A DNA stretch of 64,000 nucleotides, taken from assembly GCA_944393405.1 (NCBI GenBank), contig CALYAC010000013.1:1-64000 (forward strand), in the 5' to 3' direction. Below the pieces are notes generated by a model that searched no databases, was not told where the DNA came from, and was given only the letters and a program-made list of their open reading frames with translations. The position numbers and the translations under genes were made by a program. Source of the stretch: an uncultured Clostridia bacterium (GTDB taxonomy: Bacteria > Bacillota_A > Clostridia > TANB77 > CAG-508). Position 1 is the first letter of the stretch; each line of letters starts with the position of its first letter. Shown here one piece after another: positions 44,942-56,700 of this stretch.

Positions 44942-45003
44942 TATTCAATCATTCCTTTCTTAATAATTATATTAATCATTATGTACTATTTATATTTTTT
45001 TAT

Positions 45004-45053
45004 ACAAAAAAAAGCTAAACAAGTTGTTATATTCATACTTATTTAGCCTTTTT
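45004..45053 (-). terminator. Terminator of the deoxyribonucleotidase-like gene
   Basis: On the minus strand AAAAAGGCTAAATAAGT pairs with ACTTGTTTAGCTTTTTTTT, using two G-U wobble pairs. These pairs are mismatches on the plus strand, which supports minus-strand use. Confidence 0.75.
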
Positions 45054-45078
45054 GTTGTTTATTATTTTTAGTTATTTA

Positions 45079-45636
45079 TTATTTTAAAATATCATAAATT
45101 TCTTTCCAAGAGTTTACTCTTGTTATTCCATTATTCTTAAGTTCCTCATCTGTTATATTTTTATTATGATATGCTGTATATAAAAGTTTAATTTCAGCTT
45201 CACCAGTTAAATTCTTTAAGCTATCATCTATTCTAATGTCTGCTTTTATTAATTCTTTATTATTTGCAAATATAAATTTTTTTGGATCAATAAATGGTAA
45301 ATTTTTATATAAATAATCAAATTTATCTTTTAAACACTTTCCCGATAAACTTTCATCATCTCTAAATATATATGCACTAACAATATATATATCATATAAA
45401 TGATTTAGTTTTTCTATAGTTTCAAAACTATCTTTGCATGGTCTTCCATATTCGTAAACATTATTATTTGCAAAAAAATCTATCCATTCTTTCATTTTTT
45501 CTTTTGGAATTATATCATTTATATAATACGATCCAATTTCCTCTTGCTCATAATTTGATTTTAAGAAATCATTTACCATGTCTATAAAGTTTCTTTCGCA
45601 TATTACATCATCCATATCAATTATTAATTTTTTCAT
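45079..45636 (-). CDS. 5'(3')-deoxyribonucleotidase-like HAD phosphatase
   Basis: 185 residues. HAD motif I is IIDMDDVI (D7 and D9), motif II the VSAY region near 93-96, and motif III/IV KADIRIDDS near 149-157, as in the NT5C family that dephosphorylates deoxyribonucleoside monophosphates. The ribosome binding site before the ATG is weak (GAAAGTAGTG). It is 45 bases downstream of pcrA and followed by its own terminator. The exact substrate is not certain. Confidence 0.75.
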   Translation of the reverse strand: MKKLIIDMDDVICERNFIDMVNDFLKSNYEQEEIGSYYINDIIPKEKMKEWIDFFANNNVYEYGRPCKDSFETIEKLNHLYDIYIVSAYIFRDDESLSGKCLKDKFDYLYKNLPFIDPKKFIFANNKELIKADIRIDDSLKNLTGEAEIKLLYTAYHNKNITDEELKNNGITRVNSWKEIYDILK

Positions 45637-45681
45637 ATCATCACTACTTTCTATTTTACCAAATAATCCTGAACTTTTTTA

Positions 45682-47991
45682 CTATATTATTTCTAAATTT
45701 GCAAATTTTGCCATTAATCTTTTGTGTCCTGCTTTATCAAATGAAATATCTAATTTATAATCTTCTCCTTCTGCTTCTATTTTATTGATAGTTCCTTCTC
45801 CAAATTTCTTATGATATATACGTTGACCTTCTTTGTATTTTGATATATCAAAACTTGATTCATTTTTTCTTTTATTGTTTAAAGAGTTTAGGAAACTTTC
45901 AGCTGATTTAAATTGAAAACCGTTCGTTCCAGTATTTATATTTGATGCCGCTATTTTACTATTTTGAGAAATATCATTATTAACTTTGTACTTTTTAACA
46001 CTTGTACCATATTCCCATTTATATGGACTATCTTCAAAACTTTCGTCTGATTTATCTCCATTGATCTCATCAATTCCTTCTAACAATTCTGATGGAATTT
46101 CATTTACAAATCTTGATATCTGATTATAACTTGTTGAACCAAATATTGTTCTCTTCTTAGCACATGTTAAATATAAATATTGTTTTGCTCTTGTTATTCC
46201 AACATAGAATAAACGTCTTTCTTCTTCTAATTCCTTTGGTTCACCAATTGATTTATTACCTGGGAATATTCCTTCTTCCATTCCTACTAAGAATACCACA
46301 GGAAATTCTAATCCTTTCGCGCTATGCAATGTCATAAGTGTTACTGAATCTTCTGTATCTTCCATTCCATCTATATCACTACTTAGTGTAATTCCTTCTA
46401 AAAAGTCAGCTAGTGTATTTTCTGCTTCTTCTTCTTCAAATTCTATTGCAACAGTTAAAAATTCCTCTAAGTTTTCTATTCTAGTCTCAGCTTCTGTAGT
46501 GTTTTCTTGTTCTAATGCTTTTACATATCCTGTTTTATTTAAGGTTTCTTTTATTAATTCTGATATAGTTAATTCTTCGATTTTTCCTCTTAATTCTTCA
46601 ATTGTATTTACAAATTCTTCTGCATTTGCTTTTACTCTATTTAATCCGTATTCGTCTGCATGTTTAATTATATCAAACATAGAAAGCCCTGTTTTTTCTG
46701 ATATTTCTTGTATATTATCAATACTTGTCTTTCCTATTCCACGTTTTGGTTCATTTATAATTCTTTTTAGTGATATATTATCTGAAAAATTATATATTAA
46801 TCTTAAATATGAAATTATATCTTTAATTTCTTTTCTCTCATAGAATTTTAAACCTCCAACTATTTTATATGGAATTCCTTCTCTTCTTAAAATTTCTTCT
46901 ATTGCTCTTGATTGAGAGTTCATTCTATATAAAACAACAAAATCTGAATATTTAAAATATTCTTCTCTTCTTAAGTGGTTTATTTCTTCTACAATATATC
47001 TTCCTTCGTCATATTCGTCATTGGATTTATGTATTGTAGGAAGATTTCCTTCATCATTTTCGGTCCATAATTTTTTCTCATATTTATTTTCATTATGTTT
47101 TATTACTGCATTTGCTGCTTTTAGAATATTTCCTGTGCATCTATAATTTTGTTCTAGTTTAATTAATTTTGCTCCTGGAAAATCTTTTTCAAAATTTAAA
47201 ATATTTGTAATATCTGCACCTCTAAAGCTATAAATACCTTGGTCGTTATCTCCTACTACTGTTATATTTCCATTTTTAGAAGCAAGTATTGTTACTAAAG
47301 TAAATTGTGCTTTATTAGTATCTTGATATTCATCTACTAGGACATATTGAAATTTATTTGTATAATATTCTAGTGCATCTTCATTTTCAGTAAGTATTTT
47401 AATTGTATAATTTATTATGTCATCAAAGTCGATTGCATTATTCTCCTTTAGTCTTGTTTGATATAACTCATATACTCTTCCTATTATCTCTTTTCTATAA
47501 TCTCCAGCATATTTTGTTTGATATGCTTTTGGCTCAAGCATTTCATTTTTCCCATTACTAATTTCCGCTATAATACTTCTATCCGTAAACATTTTATCAT
47601 CTATTTTTAATGTTTTCATACATTCTTTTACAAGTGTTCTTTGATCAGATGTATCAAATATTAAAAATGAGCGGTCAAAACCAAGCCTATCTATATATTT
47701 TCTTAAAATACGAACACAAATTGAGTGAAATGTTCCTATCCACATATCTTTTGCAGCTTCTCCTACTAGCTTTTCAACTCTTTCTTTCATTTCATTTGCT
47801 GCTTTATTTGTAAATGTAATAGCTAATATATTCCATGGCTTAATATATTTTTCACTCATTAAATATGCAATCTTATGAGTTAGTACTTTCGTTTTTCCAC
47901 TACCAGCTCCTGCTATTACTAAACATGGTCCTTCTGTAGCAAGGACTGCTTCTTTTTGTTTATCATTTAATCCCTCTATTAATTCTTGCAT
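45682..47991 (-). CDS. pcrA: ATP-dependent DNA helicase PcrA/UvrD
   Basis: 769 residues, superfamily 1A. Motif Q (LNDKQKEAV), Walker A AGAGSGKT (27-34), motif II VDEYQDTN, motif III VGDNDQGIYSFRGAD, motif V TLMTLHSAKGLEFPVVFLVG and motif VI RRLFYVGITRAK are all present. The C-terminal RNA polymerase-binding Tudor-like tail (about 715-769, with YKEGQRIYHKKFGEG) is kept. The enzyme works in nucleotide excision repair, replication restart and removal of stalled polymerase. GGAGAAAATA precedes the ATG. Confidence 0.96.
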   Translation of the reverse strand: MQELIEGLNDKQKEAVLATEGPCLVIAGAGSGKTKVLTHKIAYLMSEKYIKPWNILAITFTNKAANEMKERVEKLVGEAAKDMWIGTFHSICVRILRKYIDRLGFDRSFLIFDTSDQRTLVKECMKTLKIDDKMFTDRSIIAEISNGKNEMLEPKAYQTKYAGDYRKEIIGRVYELYQTRLKENNAIDFDDIINYTIKILTENEDALEYYTNKFQYVLVDEYQDTNKAQFTLVTILASKNGNITVVGDNDQGIYSFRGADITNILNFEKDFPGAKLIKLEQNYRCTGNILKAANAVIKHNENKYEKKLWTENDEGNLPTIHKSNDEYDEGRYIVEEINHLRREEYFKYSDFVVLYRMNSQSRAIEEILRREGIPYKIVGGLKFYERKEIKDIISYLRLIYNFSDNISLKRIINEPKRGIGKTSIDNIQEISEKTGLSMFDIIKHADEYGLNRVKANAEEFVNTIEELRGKIEELTISELIKETLNKTGYVKALEQENTTEAETRIENLEEFLTVAIEFEEEEAENTLADFLEGITLSSDIDGMEDTEDSVTLMTLHSAKGLEFPVVFLVGMEEGIFPGNKSIGEPKELEEERRLFYVGITRAKQYLYLTCAKKRTIFGSTSYNQISRFVNEIPSELLEGIDEINGDKSDESFEDSPYKWEYGTSVKKYKVNNDISQNSKIAASNINTGTNGFQFKSAESFLNSLNNKRKNESSFDISKYKEGQRIYHKKFGEGTINKIEAEGEDYKLDISFDKAGHKRLMAKFANLEII

Positions 47992-48100
47992 TATTTTCTC
48001 CTCATTTCCAAAACATTTATTTGCTTAAATATTTTATCCTATATACTCTATTTTTTCAAGCGAACATTTAAATAATTTTAGTACAATTATGTTTTAGCTT

Positions 48101-49177
48101 TTATTTACTTTTTTCTTCTATATCCTTTTTGATATTTTTTTGATTTGTATTTTCATCCCCTTTTTGTATAACATTTGCTGTTTGTAATCTATTTCTAAAA
48201 TCCGAATTATCCATATTAGCATAATTTGAATTTAATAAAGCTTGCATCTGTCTTTTAATCGGTTTAATAACTCTTCTTTTAAATTTTCTATATATTTCAT
48301 GTCTTGAACTATATTCCGGATATATTTCTAATGTTCTCCTGCATTTTGGTGCATCTATATCTTCATTTGGCGTATGGGCTTGCTGGTCAATAGCACTACA
48401 TCTCAAAAAATTTCTATCACTTTTTAAGCAAAATTTAGGTCTAATGTGTTTACGTATATTAGCATAATCCCAAGTTAAGTCTACATTATACCATTCTCCA
48501 TCAATCTTTACTACATTATATGCATGTTGATCTCCATCATCATTTACTATACTATGTATTACCTTAGATTCTATACCTACTAAGCTTAATGTTTGCTTTA
48601 ATGTTTCTGCAAATCCTAAACATACTGACTTATTTAATAAAACAGCATTTTCCAAATTTCTTGAACTTCTTAAATTTTCTTCTGCATAATCTGAATCTTC
48701 ATCTAAAATGTCAACATCATAATCGATCATATTTGCAAGTCTTGTATATACTATTTTAAATTTTTTACTTTCTGGCATCTGTCTATTTATATCTTTTACA
48801 AGCATTGCTAATTTTGTATATATCAATCCATATTTAAGTATTCCCATTTTTTCTACAGATGGATTTTCCTCTGCTCCAACTATTATTTCCTTGATTCCAT
48901 GTTTAGTAAGTATTTTAGGATGTGCTTGTGCAATAGTTTGGCAATAATAATATGCATTAAATTCTTGTTTATTTAAGAAAATTTTATTATCATCTAATCT
49001 TTTTATATCTTCAGGTTCTATTCTTATAGAAATTTCACTTCTATTTCTACATATATCAATTACTTCTTGTAATATTTTGTCTGGAACTCTAGATAAAATT
49101 ACAACTATTTCATCATCAAATCTATTTACTGCTCCAATACTTTGAAGTATCTCTTTCTCTCTTTCTGTTAGATTCAT
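48101..49177 (-). CDS. Transglutaminase-like domain protein (358 aa)
   Basis: A helical, charged N-terminal region (1-165) is followed by a transglutaminase-like cysteine-protease fold with a visible Cys-His-Asp triad: C186 in SVCLGFAETL, H218 in DQHAYNVV and D233 in NVDLTWD. A Lys/Arg-rich tail (290-358) follows. No signal peptide or membrane helix is seen, so it should be cytoplasmic. GGAGATAAAAAA precedes the ATG. It is 30 bases downstream of a leucine-rich-repeat gene and probably its partner. The activity could be protease, amidase or cross-linking; the target is unknown. Confidence 0.75.
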   Translation of the reverse strand: MNLTEREKEILQSIGAVNRFDDEIVVILSRVPDKILQEVIDICRNRSEISIRIEPEDIKRLDDNKIFLNKQEFNAYYYCQTIAQAHPKILTKHGIKEIIVGAEENPSVEKMGILKYGLIYTKLAMLVKDINRQMPESKKFKIVYTRLANMIDYDVDILDEDSDYAEENLRSSRNLENAVLLNKSVCLGFAETLKQTLSLVGIESKVIHSIVNDDGDQHAYNVVKIDGEWYNVDLTWDYANIRKHIRPKFCLKSDRNFLRCSAIDQQAHTPNEDIDAPKCRRTLEIYPEYSSRHEIYRKFKRRVIKPIKRQMQALLNSNYANMDNSDFRNRLQTANVIQKGDENTNQKNIKKDIEEKSK

Positions 49178-49207
49178 TTATTTTTTTATCTCCATATTTT
49201 ATATTTT

Positions 49208-49828
49208 TTATACTATTTTGTTTTTATCTAATATTTGTACATTTTTTATACTAACCAATCTTTTTAGCAAATTATTAGCAAATAATTTAAAATCACAATT
49301 ATTAAATACTATTTCATTTATACTACTATTTAATAATTCATTTATTATATCTTTTGTTATCACATCATCTTCAAAATATATTTTTTTAAGTTTATTTAAT
49401 TTTTTCAAATTAAAATTTTGGCAATGTAAAATATTTAATTGTTTTATATTAGAATTACCTATTATCTCACCTATACTCAAATTATTACAAGAAATAAATT
49501 CTATATTATCTATATTAATACTTAAGTCTTTTTTTTCAAATTTACAATCGTATATCCTTAATTTTTGCAATGTATCAATGTTATTTAATTTTGCTAAACT
49601 TTCATAATTTAGATCATCTATTTTATAATTTCTAATCGTGCATATTTCTAATTTTGGAAATATTTTTAAATCTTCTAAATCATTTGAGTTTAAATTTCCT
49701 TGCATATCTATAGCATTTAAAGTAATATCTTTTATTTTACTTAAATCTTCTATATTCACTTTGCTTATAGATTTATTAATCATTACTTCTAATGTTAATT
49801 CTAATTCTTTATTTTTTATTTCTGGCAT
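49208..49828 (-). CDS. Leucine-rich-repeat-like protein (206 aa)
   Basis: A repeated pattern of about 22-25 residues rich in Leu, Ile and Asn (for example LEICTIRNYKIDDLNYESL, LQKLRIYDCKF, IKQLNILHCQNF, INEIVFNNCDF), consistent with irregular leucine-rich repeats, a protein-binding solenoid. No signal peptide or membrane helix. CGAGGAAAT precedes the ATG at 49828. It is the first gene of a pair with the transglutaminase-like gene and could provide target recognition. LRR assignment is by pattern only. Confidence 0.6.
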   Translation of the reverse strand: MPEIKNKELELTLEVMINKSISKVNIEDLSKIKDITLNAIDMQGNLNSNDLEDLKIFPKLEICTIRNYKIDDLNYESLAKLNNIDTLQKLRIYDCKFEKKDLSINIDNIEFISCNNLSIGEIIGNSNIKQLNILHCQNFNLKKLNKLKKIYFEDDVITKDIINELLNSSINEIVFNNCDFKLFANNLLKRLVSIKNVQILDKNKIV

Positions 49829-49909
49829 ATTATTATTTCCTCGTTAAATAGTATTTTTAATTTTTATACTAAAATATTTTATCAAACTAATTTATATTTT
49901 TCAATATAA

Positions 49910-50665
49910 TTAAATGCTCATAGCTACAAAACCTATCAGAATTCCTATCATATTCCCTATTGCTGTGGTTTTTCCATTATATAACTTGTTAGATTCAGGT
50001 GTAAGTTCTCCCGATACTATGTATATCATCGCTCCTGCTGCAAATGCTAGGCATAATCCTATTACCTTTTCTGATATTCCTCCTAATATTGCTCCTAGCA
50101 GTGCACCTAATGCTGTTGTTACGCCAGATAATATTACATAATATATTATCTTACCTGCTCTCATTCCTCCATTTTTTAAAGGAATTGCCATAGACATTCC
50201 TTCTGGAATATCATGAAAACATATTGTAATTGCAAGTGCTAATCCTAGCTTTATTGATGATTCAAAACCAGAACCAATTGCAAGTCCTTCTGGAAAATTA
50301 TGAATTGCAAGACCAATACTTATAACTATTCCTGTCTTTAATAATTCTTCTTTAGTATTATTTACAGTCTTAAATCTTTTTGGAATTTTATTATCAACAT
50401 ATATATCACATATTATCATCATACCAATACCTAAAACAATTCCAAACAATGTATTAAATATATTTGATATTGATAACGCCTCAGGAATTAATTCAAAACA
50501 TATAATAGATGTCATTAATCCTGATGTTATAGATAATATAAACCCCAAAAATTTATTACTTGTCTTATTAATTTTTACTCCTATTATTCCACCTAAAGTT
50601 GTTCCAAAAGTACCAAATATTAATCCTACTAAACATACTTGCAGTAAGTCATTAATATTAATCAC
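49910..50665 (-). CDS. ZIP family metal transporter
   Basis: About 250 residues with eight predicted membrane helices. The metal-path motifs are present in helices 4 and 5: HNFPEGLAIG and FHDIPEGMSM. ZIP proteins import divalent metals such as zinc, iron or manganese, and selectivity is not readable here. The start is odd: the GTG at 50665 is fused to AAGGAG, with no spacer, and the next suitable codon is ATT at 50656. That ATT lies exactly where ATG stands in two other genes with the same GTGATTAAT leader. Confidence 0.9.
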   Translation of the reverse strand: MININDLLQVCLVGLIFGTFGTTLGGIIGVKINKTSNKFLGFILSITSGLMTSIICFELIPEALSISNIFNTLFGIVLGIGMMIICDIYVDNKIPKRFKTVNNTKEELLKTGIVISIGLAIHNFPEGLAIGSGFESSIKLGLALAITICFHDIPEGMSMAIPLKNGGMRAGKIIYYVILSGVTTALGALLGAILGGISEKVIGLCLAFAAGAMIYIVSGELTPESNKLYNGKTTAIGNMIGILIGFVAMSI

Positions 50666-50743
50666 TCCTTATCTATAATTAGTTTTACTTTTATAATCTA
50701 TGTTTTTATAAGTATTTTTATTCTATAAAGCATAAAAATGATA

Positions 50744-50787
50744 AAACAAAGATAAAACGAGGCCTTAGCCCCGTTTTATCTTTGTTT
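50744..50787 (-). terminator. Terminator of the giant surface gene
   Basis: A 20-bp stem (AAACAAAGATAAAACGAGGC / GCCCCGTTTTATCTTTGTTT, one mismatch) with a 4-base loop, right after the stop of the giant gene. The longest hairpin in the window. Confidence 0.9.
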
Positions 50788-50791
50788 ATTT

Positions 50792-53700
50792 CTATTTGTT
50801 TTTCTTTATTAGAATTATTCCTCCAGCTGTTATTAATAGTATTCCAAGTGTTAATGTAATTATTGTTATGCTTCTATTCTCACCTGTTTTTATACTTAAT
50901 ACTAACTCTGATTTTGATGTGTTATCTTCTTTTGTTGTTTCTTCAAAGTTTGCTGGATTTGTTATATTATCTAATTCTACTGTGTTTACAAGTGATCCAA
51001 AGTTACTTTCTCCTCTTTCCCATTTTAATACTACTGTATACTCTTTTGTCTCTCCTGGTTGTAATTTTGTTGTTAATCTTAATGTTCCATCTTTTTCTTC
51101 TTTCCATTCTTTACTTGTTCCACTTGCTACTTTAAAGTATTTTGGTAATCTCTCTATTACCTCTGTCTTTCCTTCTATTTCTCCTTCGTTTCTTAATTCT
51201 ATACTATACTCTATCTCTAATGTACTATCTCCTACTCTTCCTACTGGTATCTCTACCTTGTTTATCTTTCCGTTTTTTACTTTCTGCTCTTCTCCATTTA
51301 ATTCTATTCTGCTTAAGTTTTTATCTACTCCTATATTAAATGCTTTCTTTTGATAATAGTATGTTACTAGTACATCTTCTTCGCTATAGATTCCTTCTGC
51401 ATTTTCTGGTGCCTTTTCTTCTACATATGTATAGTATTCTATTTCTTTTTCTTCTGTTTTATATTCTAATCCACAATACCCTCTATATTCTTCTTTATAT
51501 GTCTTATATTCTCCTGTCTCCTCTTCTTCATATTGTATCTCTTCATTTGTATCGACATCTACATAGATTGCTGTTACTGTTCCACTTGGTATTCTTTCAT
51601 AATAGTATGTTACATAGATATCTCCTCTTGTAATCTCTCCTATGCTATTTTCTGGCTCTGGTTCTGCTGCTCTATAGTTTTCTATCTCTTTTCTTGTTGT
51701 CTCATATTTATCTCCACTATATCCTTCTATTATCTCTTCTTCTGCTAATACTTTGTTGTCACTGTCATCTTCTTCTGTTCCGTCTTTCTCTAAGTATCTT
51801 ACTATTACTCTTCCTGGTATCTTCCTATATACATATACTACTTCTTTTTCTTCTGCTACTAATTCTCCTTCTGTCTCTCCTTCTACTCTTACAAAATCAT
51901 AATCCTCTATTTCTTTTTGCTCTGTCTTATACTTGTCTCCTATGTAGCCTCCTATTATTTCTTTCTCTGCTATCTCTTCTCCTGTTTCTTCGTCTATGTA
52001 TTTTGCTGTTACTTTTCCTGCTTCTGTTCTTTCGTAATAGTATATTACTATCGTTTCTTCTTCTTTTATTTCTCCCTCTGTATTTCCACTATTTTCTATA
52101 TATGTATATCCATATATATCTTTTTGCTCTGCAGCATATTCTTCTCCTGCTTTTCCTTCTATCTCATATCCATAGGTCTTCTCTTCTATTATTCCTTCTT
52201 CATTTTGCTCTTTATATATTATCTCTTCTCCTGTTGTCTTATCTACATATTTTACTATTACTTTTCCTGGTATATCTATTTTTGTTTCATAACTATCTTC
52301 TACTGTATTTCTTTGTTCTGTTTCATATAGCTCTATTCTTCCTTCTACCCTATTTACCATTATTTCTTGACTTGCATCTAAGTCGCTATACACTATCTTC
52401 ATTCCTTGTCCTATTTCTACTTCATATGGTCCTTCTTCAAATGTATTTATATGATCTATTTTTGTTGTCCATGTTATTGTTTTTGATGCTTCATCATATA
52501 CTCCAAGTCCTATATCTGATTTCTCTTCATCTATATGGTATGGTAAATAGTCGACTATTGTTACCACTGCTTCTCCTATATAGCTATCTACTGTTGCATT
52601 GTATAGAATATCATAGCTTACCTCATCTTTTGAACTTCTTACTACATCTGTTCCTACTTTTTCTACTTTCGCTTCTAAATCTGTTTCCATTAATTTATAG
52701 CTATTTGTTACTCTTATTGTAGAATCATATTCTTCTATTACAGGGTCTTCATAGTATTCTAAATCTCCAGCATTTTTCTCTTGTTCTATCACACTATATC
52801 CTATTTCTCTTCCTTCTTCTGTATATTTTGGTAAGTTTTTAAATGTATATGTCCATCCATTTGATTCATTTAATTCTACTTGTCCTAATTGTGTACCATT
52901 AAGTTCTGTTCTTCCATCTGCTGTTAAACTTACTATTACACTTTCTGGTCTATTTCCTTTTACATCCTCATTATCTTCCCATACTTTTTCTACTGTTCTT
53001 TCTACTCTATATTCTTGTACTACTTCTGCTGCCACTTCTTGTCTATCTTCTTTTCTTACTTCTGCTGGTTTTGTACTATGAAATTCTGGATAATATATTT
53101 CCATCTTTCCTACAACTATATTATTTAATAGTTCTGTAACATCTTGATCTACATACACAACTGAAATATTTTTCTCAATCGTTACATCTAACATTTTTCC
53201 TTCTTCAAATGTATTAGCATCAACTTCTTCTTCCCATGTTATTGTTCTTTCTTCTTTATTGTATCTTCCTCCTGCTAGGTTTGATTTTGCTTCATCTATC
53301 TCTGCTGGTAAGTAATCTACTATTTCTACTTTTACTTTTCCTATGTATTCTTTTGCTCCTACTCTATATGTTATTTTATATCTTACTTCTCCATCTTCTC
53401 TTGTTAATACTGGAACTTCATCTATTTCTTTATCTGCTTCTGCTTCTTTTGTAATTATACTACTTATTTCTGCTTCTTTTAGTTTGTAATAGTAATTTAC
53501 CACTATATCACTTTTTGTCATTCTTCCTATTTTTCCATCTGGTTCTTCTTCTATACACTCATAATCTGCTCTTACTTCTTCTGATTTTTCTGTTTCATAT
53601 TCGTCTCCTATTATTCCTGTTATTATATCGTCTTTTGCTAATCTTATGTCTGTATATTCGTCTTTTTCGTCATCATATATATAATGATGTACTATTACTC

Positions 53701-56700
53701 TTGCTGGTATTTCTACTTTTACTTGTGCTTCTGCTTCTTTTTCTAATGTTGTTAATACCATTTCTTCTTCAGGATTTTCTGGATTTATTTGAATTAGTTC
53801 TACCTTAGCTTCTACTCTATTATCTATTGTTCCACTTAAGTTTTCTTCATCGTCATATACATATTTTAATGTTATGTTTTTTTCTATATTTTCTTCTCTT
53901 GCTCCATTTGTATATGTATCAATATCTCCTAATTCTATCTCCCATGTTATCGTTTTTTCTTCTTCGTTATATATTCCTGATTCTAGATAAGAATTTGCCT
54001 CATCTATTTTATATGGTAAGTAATCTACTATTGTTATTTTTCCTCTTCCTGCATAATCTTCTATTTTTGTTTCATAACTTATCTTATAGCTTACTTTTTC
54101 TTCTGTTGATACTATTTTCTCTGGTCCTTCTTTTTGCACATTTGCTTCTAGTTTTGCTTCTGGTTTTTCATAATTTACGATATTTTCATTTGTTTCTATT
54201 TCATCTACTCTCGCTGTATTTCTTATCTCTTTTTCTTCTTTTTCATCGTATTTTACTTTTACCTCAAAGCTTACTTCTTTTTCTCCTTCTGCTTCTATTT
54301 CTGATACATTCCATACTATTTCTTGATTTGCCTCTAACTTTCCTTCTTCATTTATCTTACTTATTACTGTTCCTTCTGGAATTATATCTTTTATCTCTAC
54401 CCCTTCTATTTTCTCTTTTCCTAAGTTTCTTAAGTGTATTTTATATATTATTGTATCTCCTGCTGTTACATTTCCTTCTTCTATTTCTTCATTTGTTTCT
54501 CTTACTATCTCTGATGTTTTTTCATATGCTAGTACTGGATATCTTACTTCTTTAGTTTCCTTTCCATCTACTTCTGCTTTATTTACTATTTCTCTTCCTT
54601 CTTCATTTACTATTACTTCAAATGTAACTTCTACTGCATCATGTTCTTCTACTCCTACAGTTATTCCTTCTTTTAAATCTTCTTTTGTATATTCTTCATG
54701 AAGTTCTCCATTTATTCTTATGCTTCCTTCTACAAATGTTGTTCCCTCTGGTACATTATCTTGCACTATAACATCTTTATATAAATCACCATCATTATTT
54801 GCTGTTATTGTATATGTTATTTTTTCTCCTTCTATTACATAGTCTTTTCCAAAATCTGTAGTTGCTGTTTTATCTCCATCTATTATTGGCTCTATATATG
54901 TATGTGTTACTGTATTTGTAGTTTTTCCATTTACATTTGCTACATTTTTTATAGTTTGTCCATTGTCTAAATCATCTACTTTTACTGTAAACTCTAATAT
55001 TTTTAATTCTTTTGCTTCTACTTTAATATCAATACCATTTGCTAAATCTTCACTTGTTTTATCAGTCATTAAAGTATCATTTACTTTAATACTTTCATCT
55101 ACAAATGTTGTTCCCTCTGGTATTTCATCTTTTACTACTGCTGTTATTGGCGCTGTTCCTGTACTATTATCTAAGTAAATTTTATATGTGATTTCATCAC
55201 CATTTTTTACTTCTGTTCCTTCTTGTGGCTCTGCTGATTTTGATATTTGTAAATTTGGTTTGTTTACTACCTCTTTTACAGTTTCAGTATTGATTCCGTC
55301 CACTTCTGCAGTGTTATCAATTAGCTTCTCAAATACTCCACTTTCTAATTCATCTACAGTTACATCAAAACTTAATGTTAGTTTTGATTGTTTTTCTACT
55401 CTTTGAGTAATTCCTAAAATTAAATCTTGTTCTGTAATTTCTTCTTCTGGTTCTTCATTATTTATTTTTACGCTTCCTTCTACGAATGTTGTTCCTTCTG
55501 GAGCATTATCTTTTATTACTACATCTTTATATAAATCACCTGTATTATTTACAGTAATTGTATATGTTATTGTTTCGCCTTCAACTACATATGCTAAATT
55601 ATTAGTTGTAGATGATTTTTTAGTAGCATTAATAATTGGCTCAATATATGTATGAGTTACAGTATTTGTTTCTATATTATTTACTTTTGCTGAGTTTTCT
55701 ATTTTTACTCCATTATCTAGGTCATTTACTCTTACTTTAAATTCTACTGTCTTTGTTTCATTTGCATTTAAGTTAACAGTTATTCCATTTATTAAGTCAT
55801 CTAAAGTATATTCTTCATTAGAACCTTCTAATTTAATACTTCCTTCTACAAATGTTGTTCCCTCTGGTACTTCATCTTGTACTTTTGCTACTGTTGGTGC
55901 TGTTCCTGTACTATTATCTAATGTAATAGTATATGTTATTTCATCTCCAACTTTTACTTCTGCCCCTGTTTCTGGATTAGATGCTTTATAGAATTTTAAG
56001 TCTGCTTTATTTACTACATCTAATGTCTCATTTGTTTCCATTTCGTCTACTTTAGCTTTGTTTCTTATCTCTTTTGTTAATATATTTCCTTCTAGATCGT
56101 CTACTGTTACTTCAAAGCTTAATGTAGTAATACTTTCTTTTTCAGCTTTTACACTTATACCTGTTTCTAATTCTTCTTCTGTATATTCTTCATGTGATTC
56201 ACCATTTATCTTTATGCTTCCTTCTACAAATGTTGTTCCTTCTGGCGCTTCATCTTTTATTATTATGTCTTTTGCAAGTAAACCAGTATTATTTACTGAT
56301 ATTGTGTATGTGATTTTCTCTCCTTCTAATACATATCCAATATCATTTTCTGTTTGTGATGTTTTTGAAATCTTTGTTTCATCTATTTCTGGTTCTACAT
56401 ATTTATGTTCTACTCTATTTGTTTCTTTTCCATCCACTTCAGCTATGTTCTCTATTGTATCTCCATTACTTAAATCATTTACCCTTACTTTTAATACTAG
56501 TTCTAAAGTCTCTTGTTTTCCTATTTCATAGCTTCCTGTTATTCCATTTCCTATTAATGTTGTTCCTTCTGGCACAATATCTTCTACTGTTACCTTTCCG
56601 TATCCTCCATTATTTTTAATTACTATTGTATAGTCTATTTCATCTCCTGCTGTTACTTCTTCTCCATTTTGTGGATCTGCAATCTTGCTTATTTCTATGT

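Noticed and set aside
51694..52722. Long plus-strand open frame (342 codons) rich in Leu
   Set aside because: It is antisense to the Glu/Thr-rich repeats of the giant gene. Leu/Ser/His richness is the complement of that codon use, and it has no ribosome binding site or domain.
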